NCBI RefSeq assembly: GCF_963678635.1
Contig: NC_087062.1
Coordinates: 2,482,001 to 2,546,000, forward strand
Length of the DNA stretch: 64,000 bases
Source of the DNA: Symsagittifera roscoffensis
Taxonomy: Eukaryota; Xenacoelomorpha; Acoela; Convolutidae
Direction: 5' to 3'
The translations under genes were made by a program, and so were the position numbers. Positions 52,773-63,818 of the stretch are shown here, in pieces; position 1 is the first letter of the stretch; each line of letters opens with the position of its first letter. The notes beneath the pieces are model-generated. The model had not been told where the DNA came from. It saw nothing but the letters and a program-made list of their open reading frames with translations, and ran no database searches.

Positions 52773-54179
52773 TACTATTTCCATAAGTTTAAAACAATTA
52801 AGAATAATTTAAAATCAAAATCAAATCTTTAGCCCGAATGTTTTTGCAGTGACTGTTGGAAAAGGCGTTTTTTTTTTAAGTTGTGCGGCTAATTTTTGAA
52901 CTGTTTTTTAAAAAAGAAAATCGACTGCATTCTATATAGTTTTCTAATGATAATTTCGGACGGATCGGTCTGTGCTACTGGCGCTGCTGGTGACTGTCCT
53001 TGGTTTTTCAAATTCTACAACTAAAAGCAGATGGCCTATTTCTAAGTAAACGTAATTGTTCCGACTTTCGTAACGAAAGTAACGGAATATTTGTGCTCGG
53101 GTTGGTTTTTTTTCTTCAGACAAATTTCGACTTTTTAACTAGCCTCGTTTGACGGGACTTTTTATATCATTCAAAAAGTATTGTTGTCCTGAGCTCAAAT
53201 TTGAAAAGCTATTTCAACTGTGATTTCTTTTCGTAAAGTTATGGGGGTTTAAAAATTGCCATTTTGGCCAATTTGGGACAATTAACGCGCGATATATTTC
53301 GCGCTATTAACGCGTAAGCGGAGATTTAATCCGTCATAAAATTGTTCCAAATTGGTTGAAGGAAGTTTATTTGCCATGTTTGATTTGTTACTGGGAGCGA
53401 AATTTATCACTTCACTTAATAAGGGGTGTGGGGGATGATTTTCACAAAAAAATCTCAAATTAAAAATAAAATTTCATTTTTTATAACATTTAATTTTTTA
53501 ATGTTATTACTGCTTCATAGACTGCTCTGTAATTGAGGCAGGCTAGTTGGTAATTTTTTTTTCAAATTGATTGCTGATGCGTCATTATTGGCGTGCATCA
53601 CTTAACAAATTTTGTTGACTCAAAGTTTTACTCATTCAGTTTTTCCCAGTAGCGTTATCGGTCATTTTTTGCTTGTGTATAGGAAATGCAACTTCGCCTC
53701 TGTGTCCACTAAATGTTTTCTTTACAAATTCAAGACGTGTTCTGTGCATTCAGCGCAGTGGTAACCCCCATTCTTGAGACGACAAATCACAGAAATTCGA
53801 TATCAGGCGGTACATGTTTTTTTTGTCTAAACCGTAAATTTTCTAAGTTTTCGTGTCTGCTTATTTTTGTCGGCTTAGGTCCCGCAGAAACGTTTAATTT
53901 CTTTTTAGCATTTTGAAAGCTCTTTGTAAAGTTTTCAATAAATTTGTTTCAGGATTTTTTGTCCTAGTTTGCAATTGAAAAAAAACTTTGTCTTATTATT
54001 TGCTGGTAATCATCTTCATACATTGTTGTGTCGCAAAAGATGGTAAGCTGCGTTTTGCCACTGTGTAAAGTTTCTAATGATGCTGGTAATTTTGCGCTAG
54101 ATTTCTTGGGCTTCTTTTGCAATTTTTCTTACAAAAACGATTTTTGGAATTTTTTCCTTGTTTTTGATTTTGTTCTTTT
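52773..54179. other. Gene-free region
   Basis: No gene recognised. One copy of TTCGCCTCTGTGT is at 53,693-53,705, next to no obvious SINE body. Confidence 0.4.
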
Positions 54180-54325
54180 TTAATCTATTATATATTTAAA
54201 TGTGGGCTCCACTATCTCGCCTTGTTTGAGCTGTTTCAATGTTTTATTTTTGCATGTTTAACAAAAGAGTTTTTCACGTTTAAGCTATATCGTATATTGC
54301 AATGGCTAAGATTTTTTTTTCGATT
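54180..54325 (+). repeat. Dispersed repeat, partner of 38,183-38,335
   Basis: About 140 bp aligned by eye with the KIFBP intron 4 copy, including 'CCACTATCTCGCC' and 'TATCGTATATTGCAA'. Confidence 0.6.
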
Positions 54326-54399
54326 TTCCAGTTTGCATTCAGTGTTTATTTCACCAAGTATGAAATTAGCAACCAAATAGTGGGATGCTGATAGGGTTT

Positions 54400-55150
54400 C
54401 CTCAGGTGTTGCAATTTTGGCCTCCATATTTGAATAACCAAATCCTTCTAGCTTACGAGATACGGCAATTTTCAAGACTTTTCAAAAACTTCTAGAAAAT
54501 TTAGTTTTAAAAAATTTCTTAAAATCTGAAATTCTTTGCTGTGTATTTGAGTGCTGTGAGTGTACTCTCAGGGGTTGCGAATCGTGCCTCCAAATATCAT
54601 TTCTCATGTTCTTGTAGTTTTCGAGATATGACGTTTTTTATGATTTTTTCAAAAAAAACTTAGGTTCCTGTAGTTGCAAATTGTGAAGGTCCCTCAGGGG
54701 CTGCGAGTTTTGCCTCCAAATTTGACAGCTCAAATCCTTGTACTGATCGAGATATGATGTTTTTTCAGAAAACTTAAATTACAACTCCTGTTATTTGAAA
54801 TTGTTAGCTCTGTAGTTAGGGGCTCTCGGAGTACTCTCAGGGGTTGCGAATCTTGCCATCAAATATAACTGCCCACATCCTGGTAGTAATTCTCAACGCT
54901 GTAATTGGGTACTTTAAGAGTACTCTCAGGAGTTGCACTTCTTGCGTCCAAATGCGACTGCTCAATTACTTTAAGTTTCCGAGATGAGACGTTTCTTAGT
55001 TTATTTAAAGTTCATGTATAAAATTTCACTAAATGTTATGGTTTTTCAAAATTTGAATTTAAAAAACTTGAATATAAAAATTTTTTGCAAAATTTGAAAT
55101 TACCAACCACCCTGTAATTGGGTGCTGTCAGAGTACACTCAAAGGGTGCA
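54400..55150 (+). repeat. Degenerate tandem repeat, unit roughly 80-150 bp
   Basis: Six diverged units each contain 'GAGTACTCTCAGGGGTTGCG' (or variants), 'TTGCCTCCAAAT' and often 'GAGATATGACGTTTTTT'. They occur near 54,400, 54,560, 54,690, 54,835, 54,915 and 55,130. Confidence 0.65.
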
Positions 55151-56095
55151 GATCTTACTTTCAATATCTGTGGTTTTTTATATGAGTTTTTAAAAATTCG
55201 AAGCACCGGAGGTGCGTTACACGCTAGTTTGATTTATATCATAGTCATTCATTTTTGATCGCAAGTGGTGCGAAGCTCTTCTTCGCCTGTGTAAAAATAG
55301 TTTTTACTGTTTCAGAATAAGATTGCGATTGCTCATTAGCGGTGCTGCTAGTAAAAGTCAACAGCAATTGTAACCCTTCAAAATGAACAGATTTTGAATT
55401 CAAATAGACTAGCTTCGATTTTGTCCGATTTCTTTTGTAAGCGTCATCAAAAGCAGTCTATTCGTTACAACAAATCGGATTTTTCAAACTGATTGATTCA
55501 GATTCGGATACTGTACTTAAAATATCCGATAATTTTTTTTTTGAAATTGTGCAAGACTTGTGAACACCTTGTTTTATTTTATCAACCTAGAATACGGACG
55601 CTCCAGTCTTTCGTATGTGTTTTTACTTCCGAAAATTTTGGCGGCACTGATGTGAGTTGTAAGAATGTTTCAAATTAAGACCAAACTAAAATCAAATCTC
55701 AAACCTGAAAGGTGCAAAACTGCTTGAAACAGGGTTTTGACATCTCCGATAGCCTCACGTAGCAAAGTTTCAAAATAGAGGCTACTTTCATAAAATCCTA
55801 GAAAAACCGAATATTATAATCAATATGACTCATTCGAAAAACAACGCAAGTTTTCAATATTTCATTTTAGAAATCCAGCTAAAATTTCTTCATAACAGAA
55901 ATAGCTCGGAATTTCCAAAGTTTTGTAATTAGCGGAATAGTAGCTTGGCTATTTTTAATAATAGAGATTAGCGTGGTTTCAATTAGTTGTATCAAGGCCC
56001 TGCTTTGAATGTTTTTTTGAATGGCTCTGTGTCAGAATATGAAGAATGAAAAAGAGAATGAGTAATTCTTCAAATATTTTCATTTTCAGAGCAAT
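55151..56095. other. Region upstream of BBS5
   Basis: No separate gene. A polypyrimidine-plus-AG acceptor (TTTTCATTTTCAG) ends at 56,089, just before the BBS5 ATG, which suggests a 5' UTR intron whose first exon lies somewhere upstream in this stretch. Confidence 0.45.
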
Positions 56096-57139
56096 ATGGA
56101 AGAAAGTCATTACGAAGCTCTGTGGGAAGACAGGGAGGTGAAGTTTGACCTCGGCAAGAACCATCTGCGACCCCGTGCTGGCGAAATTGTGATTGACAGA
56201 CTGGAGGCAATCGAAGACACGAAAGGAAACAACGGAGCTCGAGGCCGACTTATAATCACCAACTTACGACTCATTTGGCATTCGGTTCAGTTCCCGAAAA
56301 TCAACCTATCTGTCGGTCTAAACACAGTTATAAACATCACAAAGAAACTGGCATCGTCTAAATTGAGGGGCGGCGAAACGGAAGCTCTTTATCTGTTGAC
56401 GAAATTTAACAGCACAAAATTTGAGTTCATTTTCACAAATCTTATCCCAGGAAGTCCAAAGTTGTATACCACTGTGTACAGTGTTCACAGAGCATACGAG
56501 ACTACAAAATTGTATCGAGAATTGAAATTACGAAGTGCAATCTTGGACGGAAAAGATCTGATGTTGCTTCCTTTGGAGCAGATGTTCGAACGAGTAGACG
56601 GAGTCTGGAACCTCTCGAACGAACAAGGCAATCTAGGCCTGATGTATATAACGAACGTCAGAGTTGTATGGCACGCCACCCCCAAAACTAATTTCAACGT
56701 CTCCGTTCCCTGGGTGCAAATAAAGAACCTCAAAGTGCGCAATTCACGTTTCGGACCCGCACTTGTGATAGAGTCTTCGAGAAGCAGCGGAGGTTACGTG
56801 TTGGGATTCAAAATAGACCCCGAGGATAAATTGGGCGACGTTTTGAAAATGTTACTTGCGTATTATGAGACTTATTACAAGAAACCACAGCTGGGAGTGG
56901 AATTTGTAGTCGAGTCAGGGGGTCTGAATGCGGGGGAGGAGTCGAAGGCACTGGAGAATCTTGTGGATGATGTTGAGATCGAAACGGGACACCAGGATAC
57001 GTTGGCCGCCTACTACAGTGCAGCGGGTGGGGGCGACGAAGGGGAGAAACGAGAGATAGTGTTCTCGGAGACACTGGGGTTGGCGGTGGAGAAACCGAAG
57101 GAGGGGTTCACTATTGAGAGTCTGTGGCAAATTAACTGA
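56096..57139 (+). CDS. BBS5: BBS5 homologue, BBSome subunit (intron-free coding region)
   Basis: A single uninterrupted 347-residue frame, close to human BBS5 (341). Matches run along the whole length: 'ALWEDREVKFDL', 'EDTKGNNGARGRLIITNLRL', 'SKLRG..TEALYLLTK', 'FEFIFTNLIPGSP', 'GVWNLSNEQGNLG', 'FGPALVIESS', 'GGYVLGFKIDP' and the C-terminal 'FSETLGLAVEKPKEGFT'. Two PH-like (DM16/GRAM-type) domains occupy about 25-130 and 150-265. BBS5 binds phosphoinositides and forms part of the BBSome, which moves membrane proteins in and out of cilia. Vertebrate BBS5 is split by many introns; here the coding region has none. An acceptor site 6 nt before the ATG implies at least one 5' UTR intron. Confidence 0.96.
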   Translation: MEESHYEALWEDREVKFDLGKNHLRPRAGEIVIDRLEAIEDTKGNNGARGRLIITNLRLIWHSVQFPKINLSVGLNTVINITKKLASSKLRGGETEALYLLTKFNSTKFEFIFTNLIPGSPKLYTTVYSVHRAYETTKLYRELKLRSAILDGKDLMLLPLEQMFERVDGVWNLSNEQGNLGLMYITNVRVVWHATPKTNFNVSVPWVQIKNLKVRNSRFGPALVIESSRSSGGYVLGFKIDPEDKLGDVLKMLLAYYETYYKKPQLGVEFVVESGGLNAGEESKALENLVDDVEIETGHQDTLAAYYSAAGGGDEGEKREIVFSETLGLAVEKPKEGFTIESLWQIN

Positions 57140-57310
57140 CGTCATGTCTAAACTAAACTAGACTGTATCAAATAATGATAAAATGTAATTATTTTGTCTA
57201 TATGTACATAAATTGATTGTCATTACATCGCATTGTATGTTAAGTTTATACAAGTTTGGCATAATAGTTCTGGTAAAATTCTAAAGCAACTTTTGTTATC
57301 GTCGTTTTCT

Positions 57311-57385
57311 TAACCCAATTTGAGAAAAACGCATTTAAATTTTCAAGTTTCGTTCATTTTGTCCGGATAATTTAAATCAGCGCTG
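57311..57385 (-). repeat. Partial MITE, GCGCTGATTTAA...TCCGGACAA family
   Basis: One terminal region of the 52,370-52,772 family, in the opposite orientation to that at 35,583 ('CCCAATTTGAGAAAAACGCA' to 'AATTTAAATCAGCGCTG'). Confidence 0.6.
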
Positions 57386-57778
57386 TATGTATGAGTCATT
57401 ATCAACAAACCGATAGTTATAGTTTCAAGTATTTGCAAGTCATCGCCTACATCAACTTTTATAGGATTAGGTGTAGGAGCTCTATAAATGATATGAACGC
57501 TTGCTTTTTTTGGTTTCTGAAGCTAATTATCTGAAGGCGTGCCGAAAGCCGATTGATCTTCAAGTGACGTATGATAAATGAACGAAAACGGAGTTATGTA
57601 CTTCAACTAACAATTACCATCAATTAACATTACTTCGTGACTTGAAATGTTCAAAATTAGACCATGACGACATTAACTTCGACTTCTTTCACTTTACAGT
57701 GCAGAGATAGTTCATTATACAAACTCAAATTGTAGCTTCAGTCGAATCAGCTGAAACAATATCGCTGTACTGTTTTGT

Positions 57779-59580
57779 ATGGTGACTTCTGTTAGCGAGA
57801 GCTCATTAACACCCCAAGATAATTTGAACGAGATCTTGGAATACATTATAGCTCATCCAGACCAAGTATCGACCTTAATACTGACTAATGTCCACTCAAA
57901 AGACAACATGTTGGTCATCAAGATGGAACACACGTCTCCTCTCGAAAAGTAAGTTTAATATAACATTTGATATATCAATATTTAAATGAAAAGTTAAAAG
58001 CGTTGAAGGCAAAATGTACTAAACAGCCCAAAATCAATATTTCTACAATTGGCGAAGTTTGAACTGAAAGTTTGTGAATTGAGTCTGATTAGCCAATCAA
58101 AACCAAGCAACATGATCATGCAATGCAATTAACGTTTTCAGTAGATAATTATGTTGCCAACGATTGACAACTTGTTCCGTTATGGAAATGTTAAAAAATT
58201 ATTTGATTCAAATTTCCTGTTCGTATTCAATTTAATTGCTACTAGCCAAAAACCTAAAAAATTATTTCCTTTTTTTTCTGAGAATTGGTTAAAGCTATTC
58301 AAATTATTCTAGTTAATGTTGAGTTTTTGCAAATCAAAATAATTTCAAAATAGTTCTTCGGGTCATTTAGAGCATAAGGCCCCAAAACGCCTTAAAGAAT
58401 AATTCACCAAAATTTATTATTATTTGTTATTATCGTAACCTCTGATGAAATTGAATTTGTTTTAGATTGTTTATGGGATCTACTTAACAATCCAAACCCC
58501 CACCCCCCTTGGTATCTACTCAAGAATCTCCAACCGGGGAGGGTTCTCATGCTTGAAGGACCGAATGCTTGAAAAATTTCAACCAATCAAAATCGCTAAG
58601 CGTTTCTATTGGCTAAATGCCTTTCTCACAATATCGAAGTCATTATTAACAGAAAATGTATTAAATCAGTGGAAAATAATCAAAAATATTACAAATTGCG
58701 GGTTACAACCGCATTACTATTCAGATAATCATCAAGATTAATGAGTTCAAAATCATAAGCGTTTTCAGTCTTGAAACTCATCTGCTTATTATCTAATCGG
58801 TCAATATTAACACTAATGGCCTGGTTTTATTTTCTGACTTTGAGATTTTCGCGATTTATTTTTAGATTTTGAATACTCAACTCTGATTGGCTGAAAGTAA
58901 GCTAAAATTAATTTCAAGCATTCGGTCCTTCAAGCATGAGGGACGCCACCTCTCCAACCCTATAAATAAATACTAAATTAGCGCTTGAGCTTTTTATTGA
59001 GCAGTATAATTTTGCTGCATTCTGATTTTTTGGTCGCAAATTCGACTAACATAGCTACTTAACAGTCTCTTCTCTACCTTTTTGAAAGGTTAGCATTGTT
59101 AAGTAGATCCGAAATATGTCTTTTTGCGTAAAAGTTCAACTTGTTTTTAATTAAAGGTTCACCGAGGAAGTCTTCAAAACTGAGCTGCAATTTTTCAAAA
59201 CACGACCAGTCACGCTGACAATGATTGAACCGAGCAAAAATGAAGCTGTCATCGCAGAAATTGTACCGAAGATTTTTTTGAATGGCGCGGGTCTAGCGAC
59301 TAATCAATCTGTTTCGTTTTGCATATCTATTGTTAATAAATCAGCACCCTCAGGTTTTCTAGAAAACAAAAATGTTGTTGTCTCATTATTCTTAAAAGAT
59401 CCGAATGGAGCAATTTCATACAGAAAAGACTTCAAAACTACATTCAGCAATGAACTGGAGGAAAATGAAAAAGGAATTTTGGATTTCATCTCAAAAGACG
59501 AGTTTCCGAATTACATATCAGCAGATGATGTGACGCTTTTTGGTGTTATGGTTCAGCTTGCAACACCAGTGGATCCATGA
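57779..59580 (+). CDS. Unrecognised two-exon gene, 197 residues
   Basis: Exon 1 is 57,779-57,948 and exon 2 is 59,157-59,580. The donor GTAAGT and acceptor TTAAAG join in phase (a split Lys codon) to give 197 residues. Exon 1 encodes 'NLNEILEYIIAHPDQVSTLI' and 'DNMLVIKMEHTSPLE'; exon 2 starts 'FTEEVFKTELQFFKTRPVTL', continues with beta-type segments such as 'NVVVSLFLKDPNG' and ends 'DDVTLFGVMVQLATPVDP'. No signal peptide or membrane segment is apparent. I do not recognise the family. Consistent frame, good splice sites and amino-acid composition argue that it is real. It lies 640 bp after BBS5 in the same orientation. Its intron is occupied by nested MITEs. Confidence 0.6.
58476..59110. mobile_element. 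MITE, GGATCTACTTAACAATCC family, interrupted by a nested MITE
   Basis: Ends match those of the 14,165-14,361 element (GGATCTACTTAACAATCC at 58,476 and ATTGTTAAGTAGATCC ending at 59,110). Internal 'AATCAGAATGCAGCAAAATT'-type sequence is shared, in reverse. The right end lies 46 bp before the exon 2 acceptor of the unrecognised gene. Confidence 0.75.
58546..58940. mobile_element. Nested MITE with CTCATGCTTGAAGG terminal inverted repeats
   Basis: 'CTCATGCTTGAAGGACCGAA' at 58,546 and its complement ending at 58,940 ('TTCGGTCCTTCAAGCATGAG'), about 28 matching bp at each end, inside the larger MITE. No clear target-site duplication. Confidence 0.8.
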
Positions 59581-59722
59581 TAATTGATCGTCTTTTTGTA
59601 ATTCATAATTTAGATTGTGTAGAGTAATTTTTTCCTAAAAAATGAATGGAAAAGTTAGCAAAAAAACCTGCAATTCAAATTATGAAATCCACACTTTCAT
59701 TTTTGATTCAATTAGCTGAGCA

Positions 59723-60165
59723 GGGGGCTGTATATATTAGGCGAAAACTATATATGACGAAAATAAAAGTGTTACGCTTAAGCAAATATTTTGATAATAA
59801 AAGTGAATATTATAGCAGAAATCCCCCTAATTTTCCAGACGACCTTGACAAGAAGCGGTTAAAGACCACAAAGGCGTTTATGGTTCAAGGTCGCCTGTGG
59901 GCGCGCGTCGCCGCTTCGCGGCGATAACCGACTCTAATTTTTGTAAAGAGTCCTACCCTCTGTTGGCAAGCTCGCAACACGTTGGCGCGACTGGAGTGGC
60001 CACTATTTTACCGTTGATTTGCTGTTTGAATCATATTACGTGTATTTTTTATGTAGCAAAGGAATGACCTAAGTAATCACATACATTTTTTGCTAAAATG
60101 TACACATCAAAATTTTCGCCTAAGTTTAACATTTTTATTTTCGCCTAAAATAGTCCCCCCCCCCC
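59723..60165. mobile_element. MITE, possibly hAT-like, with direct-repeat flanks
   Basis: The direct repeat GCTGAGCAGGG occurs at 59,715-59,725 and 60,166-60,176. Inside, the left end 'GGGGGCTGTATATATTAGGC' pairs imperfectly with the right end 'GCCTAAAATAGTCCCCCC'. An 8-bp GCTGAGCA duplication would suit a hAT-type element. Short frames across it are not credible genes. Confidence 0.6.
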
Positions 60166-60201
60166 GCTGAGCAGGGACATAGTGACATTTACAGCTTATT
60201 T

Positions 60202-60506
60202 GGATCAACCGTACAATCCCCCCTTAAGTGATCTACCTTAGAAAACACTTACCAAGCTTGTATTGATGCAATAATTCTGTATAAAATAAACATTTCATAC
60301 AAACGCGAGAATACAATTGGTTTTTACATTTTTATGCGGTATTGTGTTTGTATGATATTAATTACACAAATTAATATTTGAATTATATTTTCTTTAAAAA
60401 TAGCTTAAATAATGAACAGATCTAGGCTAAACTCAAAGTTAGCTTATGAAAATATTATATTTTCTCCTCCCTAAATCGATTAAATGGGGGATTGTACGGT
60501 TGATCC
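60202..60506. mobile_element. MITE with GGATCAACCGTACAATCCCC terminal inverted repeats
   Basis: Left end at 60,202 and the exact complement ending at 60,506 give a 305-bp element, with about 22 matching bp. Its end resembles, but is not, the GGATCTACTTAACAATCC family, so the two may be related. Confidence 0.8.
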
Positions 60507-60513
60507 GCTTAAT

Positions 60514-60713
60514 CATTACGAGGCCAAACTGTGTGTTTTGTGCATTGTAAGCGGATTCCGCAACAAGGACGCTCCCTTTGTTCTTCTTTTGTTCTTTCTT
60601 TTTCTTTGATGGTTCCGACAAGTTTAACATGTTTAAAGACTTGTCTCTGGATTCCAGGAACATACAGACACAAAATTGTTCGCATAGCCAGTGCACACTT
60701 TGGCCTCGTAATG
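60514..60713. mobile_element. MITE with CATTACGAGGCCAAA terminal inverted repeats
   Basis: 'CATTACGAGGCCAAACTGTG' at 60,514 and the near-complement ending at 60,713 define a 200-bp element. It begins only 8 bp after the previous MITE. Confidence 0.75.
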
Positions 60714-63700
60714 TTTTGACGAGTATGCGAGTCAGAAGTTAAGCTATTTTAGAAGTATAGTCAAAATCAGTCAAAACGTTACAAAATCTAAACTCGGAAG
60801 GAAAAATTAAAAACCGAAATGATGAATCAGTATCTCAAATGGCCGAATGGTATTTATAGATTATTGCTAAACTTTAGATTTTATGCTTGCAGAAACCAAA
60901 CTCAGAAGGATAGCTTACTTTTTGATTAAGAAGAGAAGTCATTCAGTGCATAAATATGCAACAGAAATTTGACCCCACCATTTGATATACTTTCAGTTAT
61001 TGACAAGTCGAAAACTCTTTGCTACCTACCGCTTCAGCATTAGATGAGTTTTTATAGCCACTAATCAATCAAATTGGCAGGGGTTTGTCAATCTCATGAG
61101 AAAAAAGATAACCCATCCTTAAAAATTTAAAAGAAAAAAGTTCGAAGGACACATGGGCTAGAGTTTTAAAGGCAAAAGCTCTATAGACCTCGATGAAATG
61201 CAAAATTTTGAAAATGTTTATGAACTAGTTTTTCTACTGAGATGGAAAATTTGTTAAGAGACAGAAAGTTCAAAACTGTCTCTGGCCGGTTGTACGAATC
61301 TATGTAGTTTCTTGAAATGAAGGAGTTTTCTAGAAAATGTTTGAGGCTTTGAACTGCAAATGCAGATGGTTTTGTGATTCTTCTCGGCATATTTTAAAAC
61401 TAGATTCATAACAGCAACCATAACATTGACACTCCTGTGCATCTAGCATATTGGTCTCACAGTGCTTAGGGTATTTTTCGAATTTTGCTGGAAAATTTTC
61501 GCACAACTAGAAAATGACCCGTCGAAAATTTACCACGATTTAGCCTGGCTTTCTTGCACTCAAATAAACTGTTTTCATTATCCGAGTTTAATCCTTTGAC
61601 AACGGAATTATACTTATCAGGGTGCAATTTTGAACACAAGGGACGTCGGTGTATCTACTATTATGCAGCTCGACTAGCATAAAGCTTTCAAAAAAAGGAC
61701 TGGGTTGACTAGTGTAAAAATGAAACCTAAGACTCAATTAATATTCGAACATATTTTTCTAGTTTTTTGCTTTTTGAAAGAAAAGAAAAAAACAGGATTA
61801 AAAATTGGGCTAAATTTTTTGTAGCTAATAGATTAATAGATTTATGTAGAAAAAAATGGAATTTTCAGAGCTTTTCAATGCACTTTGAACTAATAGTCCG
61901 CAACACAAAGTTCAGGATAAAAAGTATTGGAAAAAGTGGCGGGATTCGGGCGGCAGAAAAAGATGAAAGATGGATCATTTGAAAGAAAAAATCAAAAAAC
62001 GTTAGCTAAAGCTGATAGAGTTGTTCCCACATGCATTTAGTATTGTTGTATCTAAGAGTAATCACAAAATGAAACCGACTGAAAGACGCTAGATCAAATA
62101 CCTTCTCTCTAAGCTTTAATTGAATTTGTCGTTTTAAAGTTGAATTTGCATTTTAATGTGGTTTTTCGGTGCTTTAACTTTTGTTTGGTGTTTTTGTTTG
62201 TGTCCAAGTAAAACAGGTTTTTTAATTTGGCATTGTTGAAATGATGTTTTTTTTGTTGGCTCTTTGAACCGGTTATTTTTTTTCGAAGACAAAAACGGAA
62301 AACAATTATTTGACGTGGTTTTTAGTACCCCATTTTTCCACATTGTTTTGCAACTAATAAGTTATATCTCTTATAGTAGTGTGAAAACAAAATTGTCATG
62401 TACCAAGGCTTACCATATTTTGAGCACGTCTGAGCATCCAACCCCGAGATTGGCTTGTAAAACAATTAAACCCCTCTGTTAAGCTGGCCTTTGTTGCAAA
62501 AGCAAACTTTCGACAACTATCTCGATCTGCGGGTCTGGAAACGCCTTCAACGTGCTCTTTTGCTCTTTCAACGCAGTGGAATTTAGAAGACTGTTCTTAC
62601 TGTTGATGAGAACAACTCTCGTTTTGTTCAATTCCAAAAGAAATAATCCAAAATCATCAAAAACTGAATTTCTACAAAAATAATTAGTTCGTTTAAGGTA
62701 TTTTAGCTACAAGTAGGCTGTAAAATTTCCCAGCCTATTTTATCGATCAAAAAATGAGATTCAAAACGTGGCATTTCATTCTAGTATAATCAATAAGTGC
62801 ATTGATAATTGACGCTCTTTTTTTGCTTTTTTTTTGCTTTTTACTCATGCAATAGATGAATAATATTGAAACTGGGTACTAGATTTTTTACCTATAAATG
62901 ATTTTGCTCACACGAAAAATGAAACTAGAATGACTGAAATTGTTTTTGGCATGCAGAGCAGCCATAACTATATTTAACTAACCAAATGTATTTCCTGGAG
63001 TTTTTCTTAAGAGCTCTACCTAATAGAACTGAAATGGCAAAAAACATTCAGAAGTTTGAAAAAATCAATTACTCATATGTTTAATTTTTGTCCTAAATTT
63101 GTCATTTCACTTGATATATGCTATAATTGATTAGGCGTTTCAATAGATTTTTGCAATTTTTCAACTCAATATTTGCCGTAATTAAACTTCCATGTTTTTT
63201 GCTTTTATGTTGTTTCATATTAGTTTTGCACCCTAGTTGTCGTTAATTTAATTTTATACAATTCAAAAAGTTTTCAAATGTTTGAAAAAAAGTGAATAAA
63301 TTTGCGTTGACCCTTTTCTGTCTGAAAATCGTTAGTGTTACGGGAAAGATACAAATTTTAAAAAATCTTATAACAAAATATGACGTTTGTTTTAAATTTT
63401 TTGAACAATAAAATTTTCGTCTGCTGTTGAAGTTATTTTGTTTTACCCTTTTGCATAAATGTTTTAAAAAATAACAACTGATTTCGCAATTTTCCCTAGT
63501 TTGATAGAACTTTTGTGAATAGTTTTTTTTTGTGGTTACAACTTTGCATTTTCATAGACTTTTATCAAAAAATTTTTTGGTAATTGCAAATGAATTACTT
63601 TGTTGTAGGATAACATACTTATTAATTTTTGACTAGCATAATGCTTGTAAATTTTTCTATTTCAGCAATTGATTTCTGTTCGTTTAATGTTATAATAAGA

Positions 63701-63779
63701 GTGCAATGGAGTTTATAATATAAATGAGTCGATATAAGAATTGTTTGTATCTCCTTGTGTTTATTTTTTGTTAAGCACC
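60714..63779. other. Gene-free AT-rich region
   Basis: No gene, RNA gene or clear repeat recognised in about 3 kb. The short frames show no family resemblance. Confidence 0.45.
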
Positions 63780-63818
63780 ATGTCGCAGATGCTGGAAAAA
63801 GTGATTTTTAATCTCCAG
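63780..63818 (+). CDS. Possible first exon of a new gene (weak resemblance to CHMP1)
   Basis: An ATG in a good context (AGCACCATGTCG) opens 'MSQMLEKVIFNLQ', followed by possible donors at 63,819 (GTCGAA) and 63,826 (GTAAAA). ESCRT-III CHMP1 proteins start in a similar way (Met-Ser, then an acidic/basic helix with 'FNL'). Thirteen residues are too few for a firm call, and the rest would lie beyond the window. Confidence 0.25.

Noticed and set aside
59646-59927. 93-codon + frame after the unrecognised two-exon gene
   Set aside because: More than two thirds lies inside the 59,723-60,165 MITE and shows no protein-like pattern.
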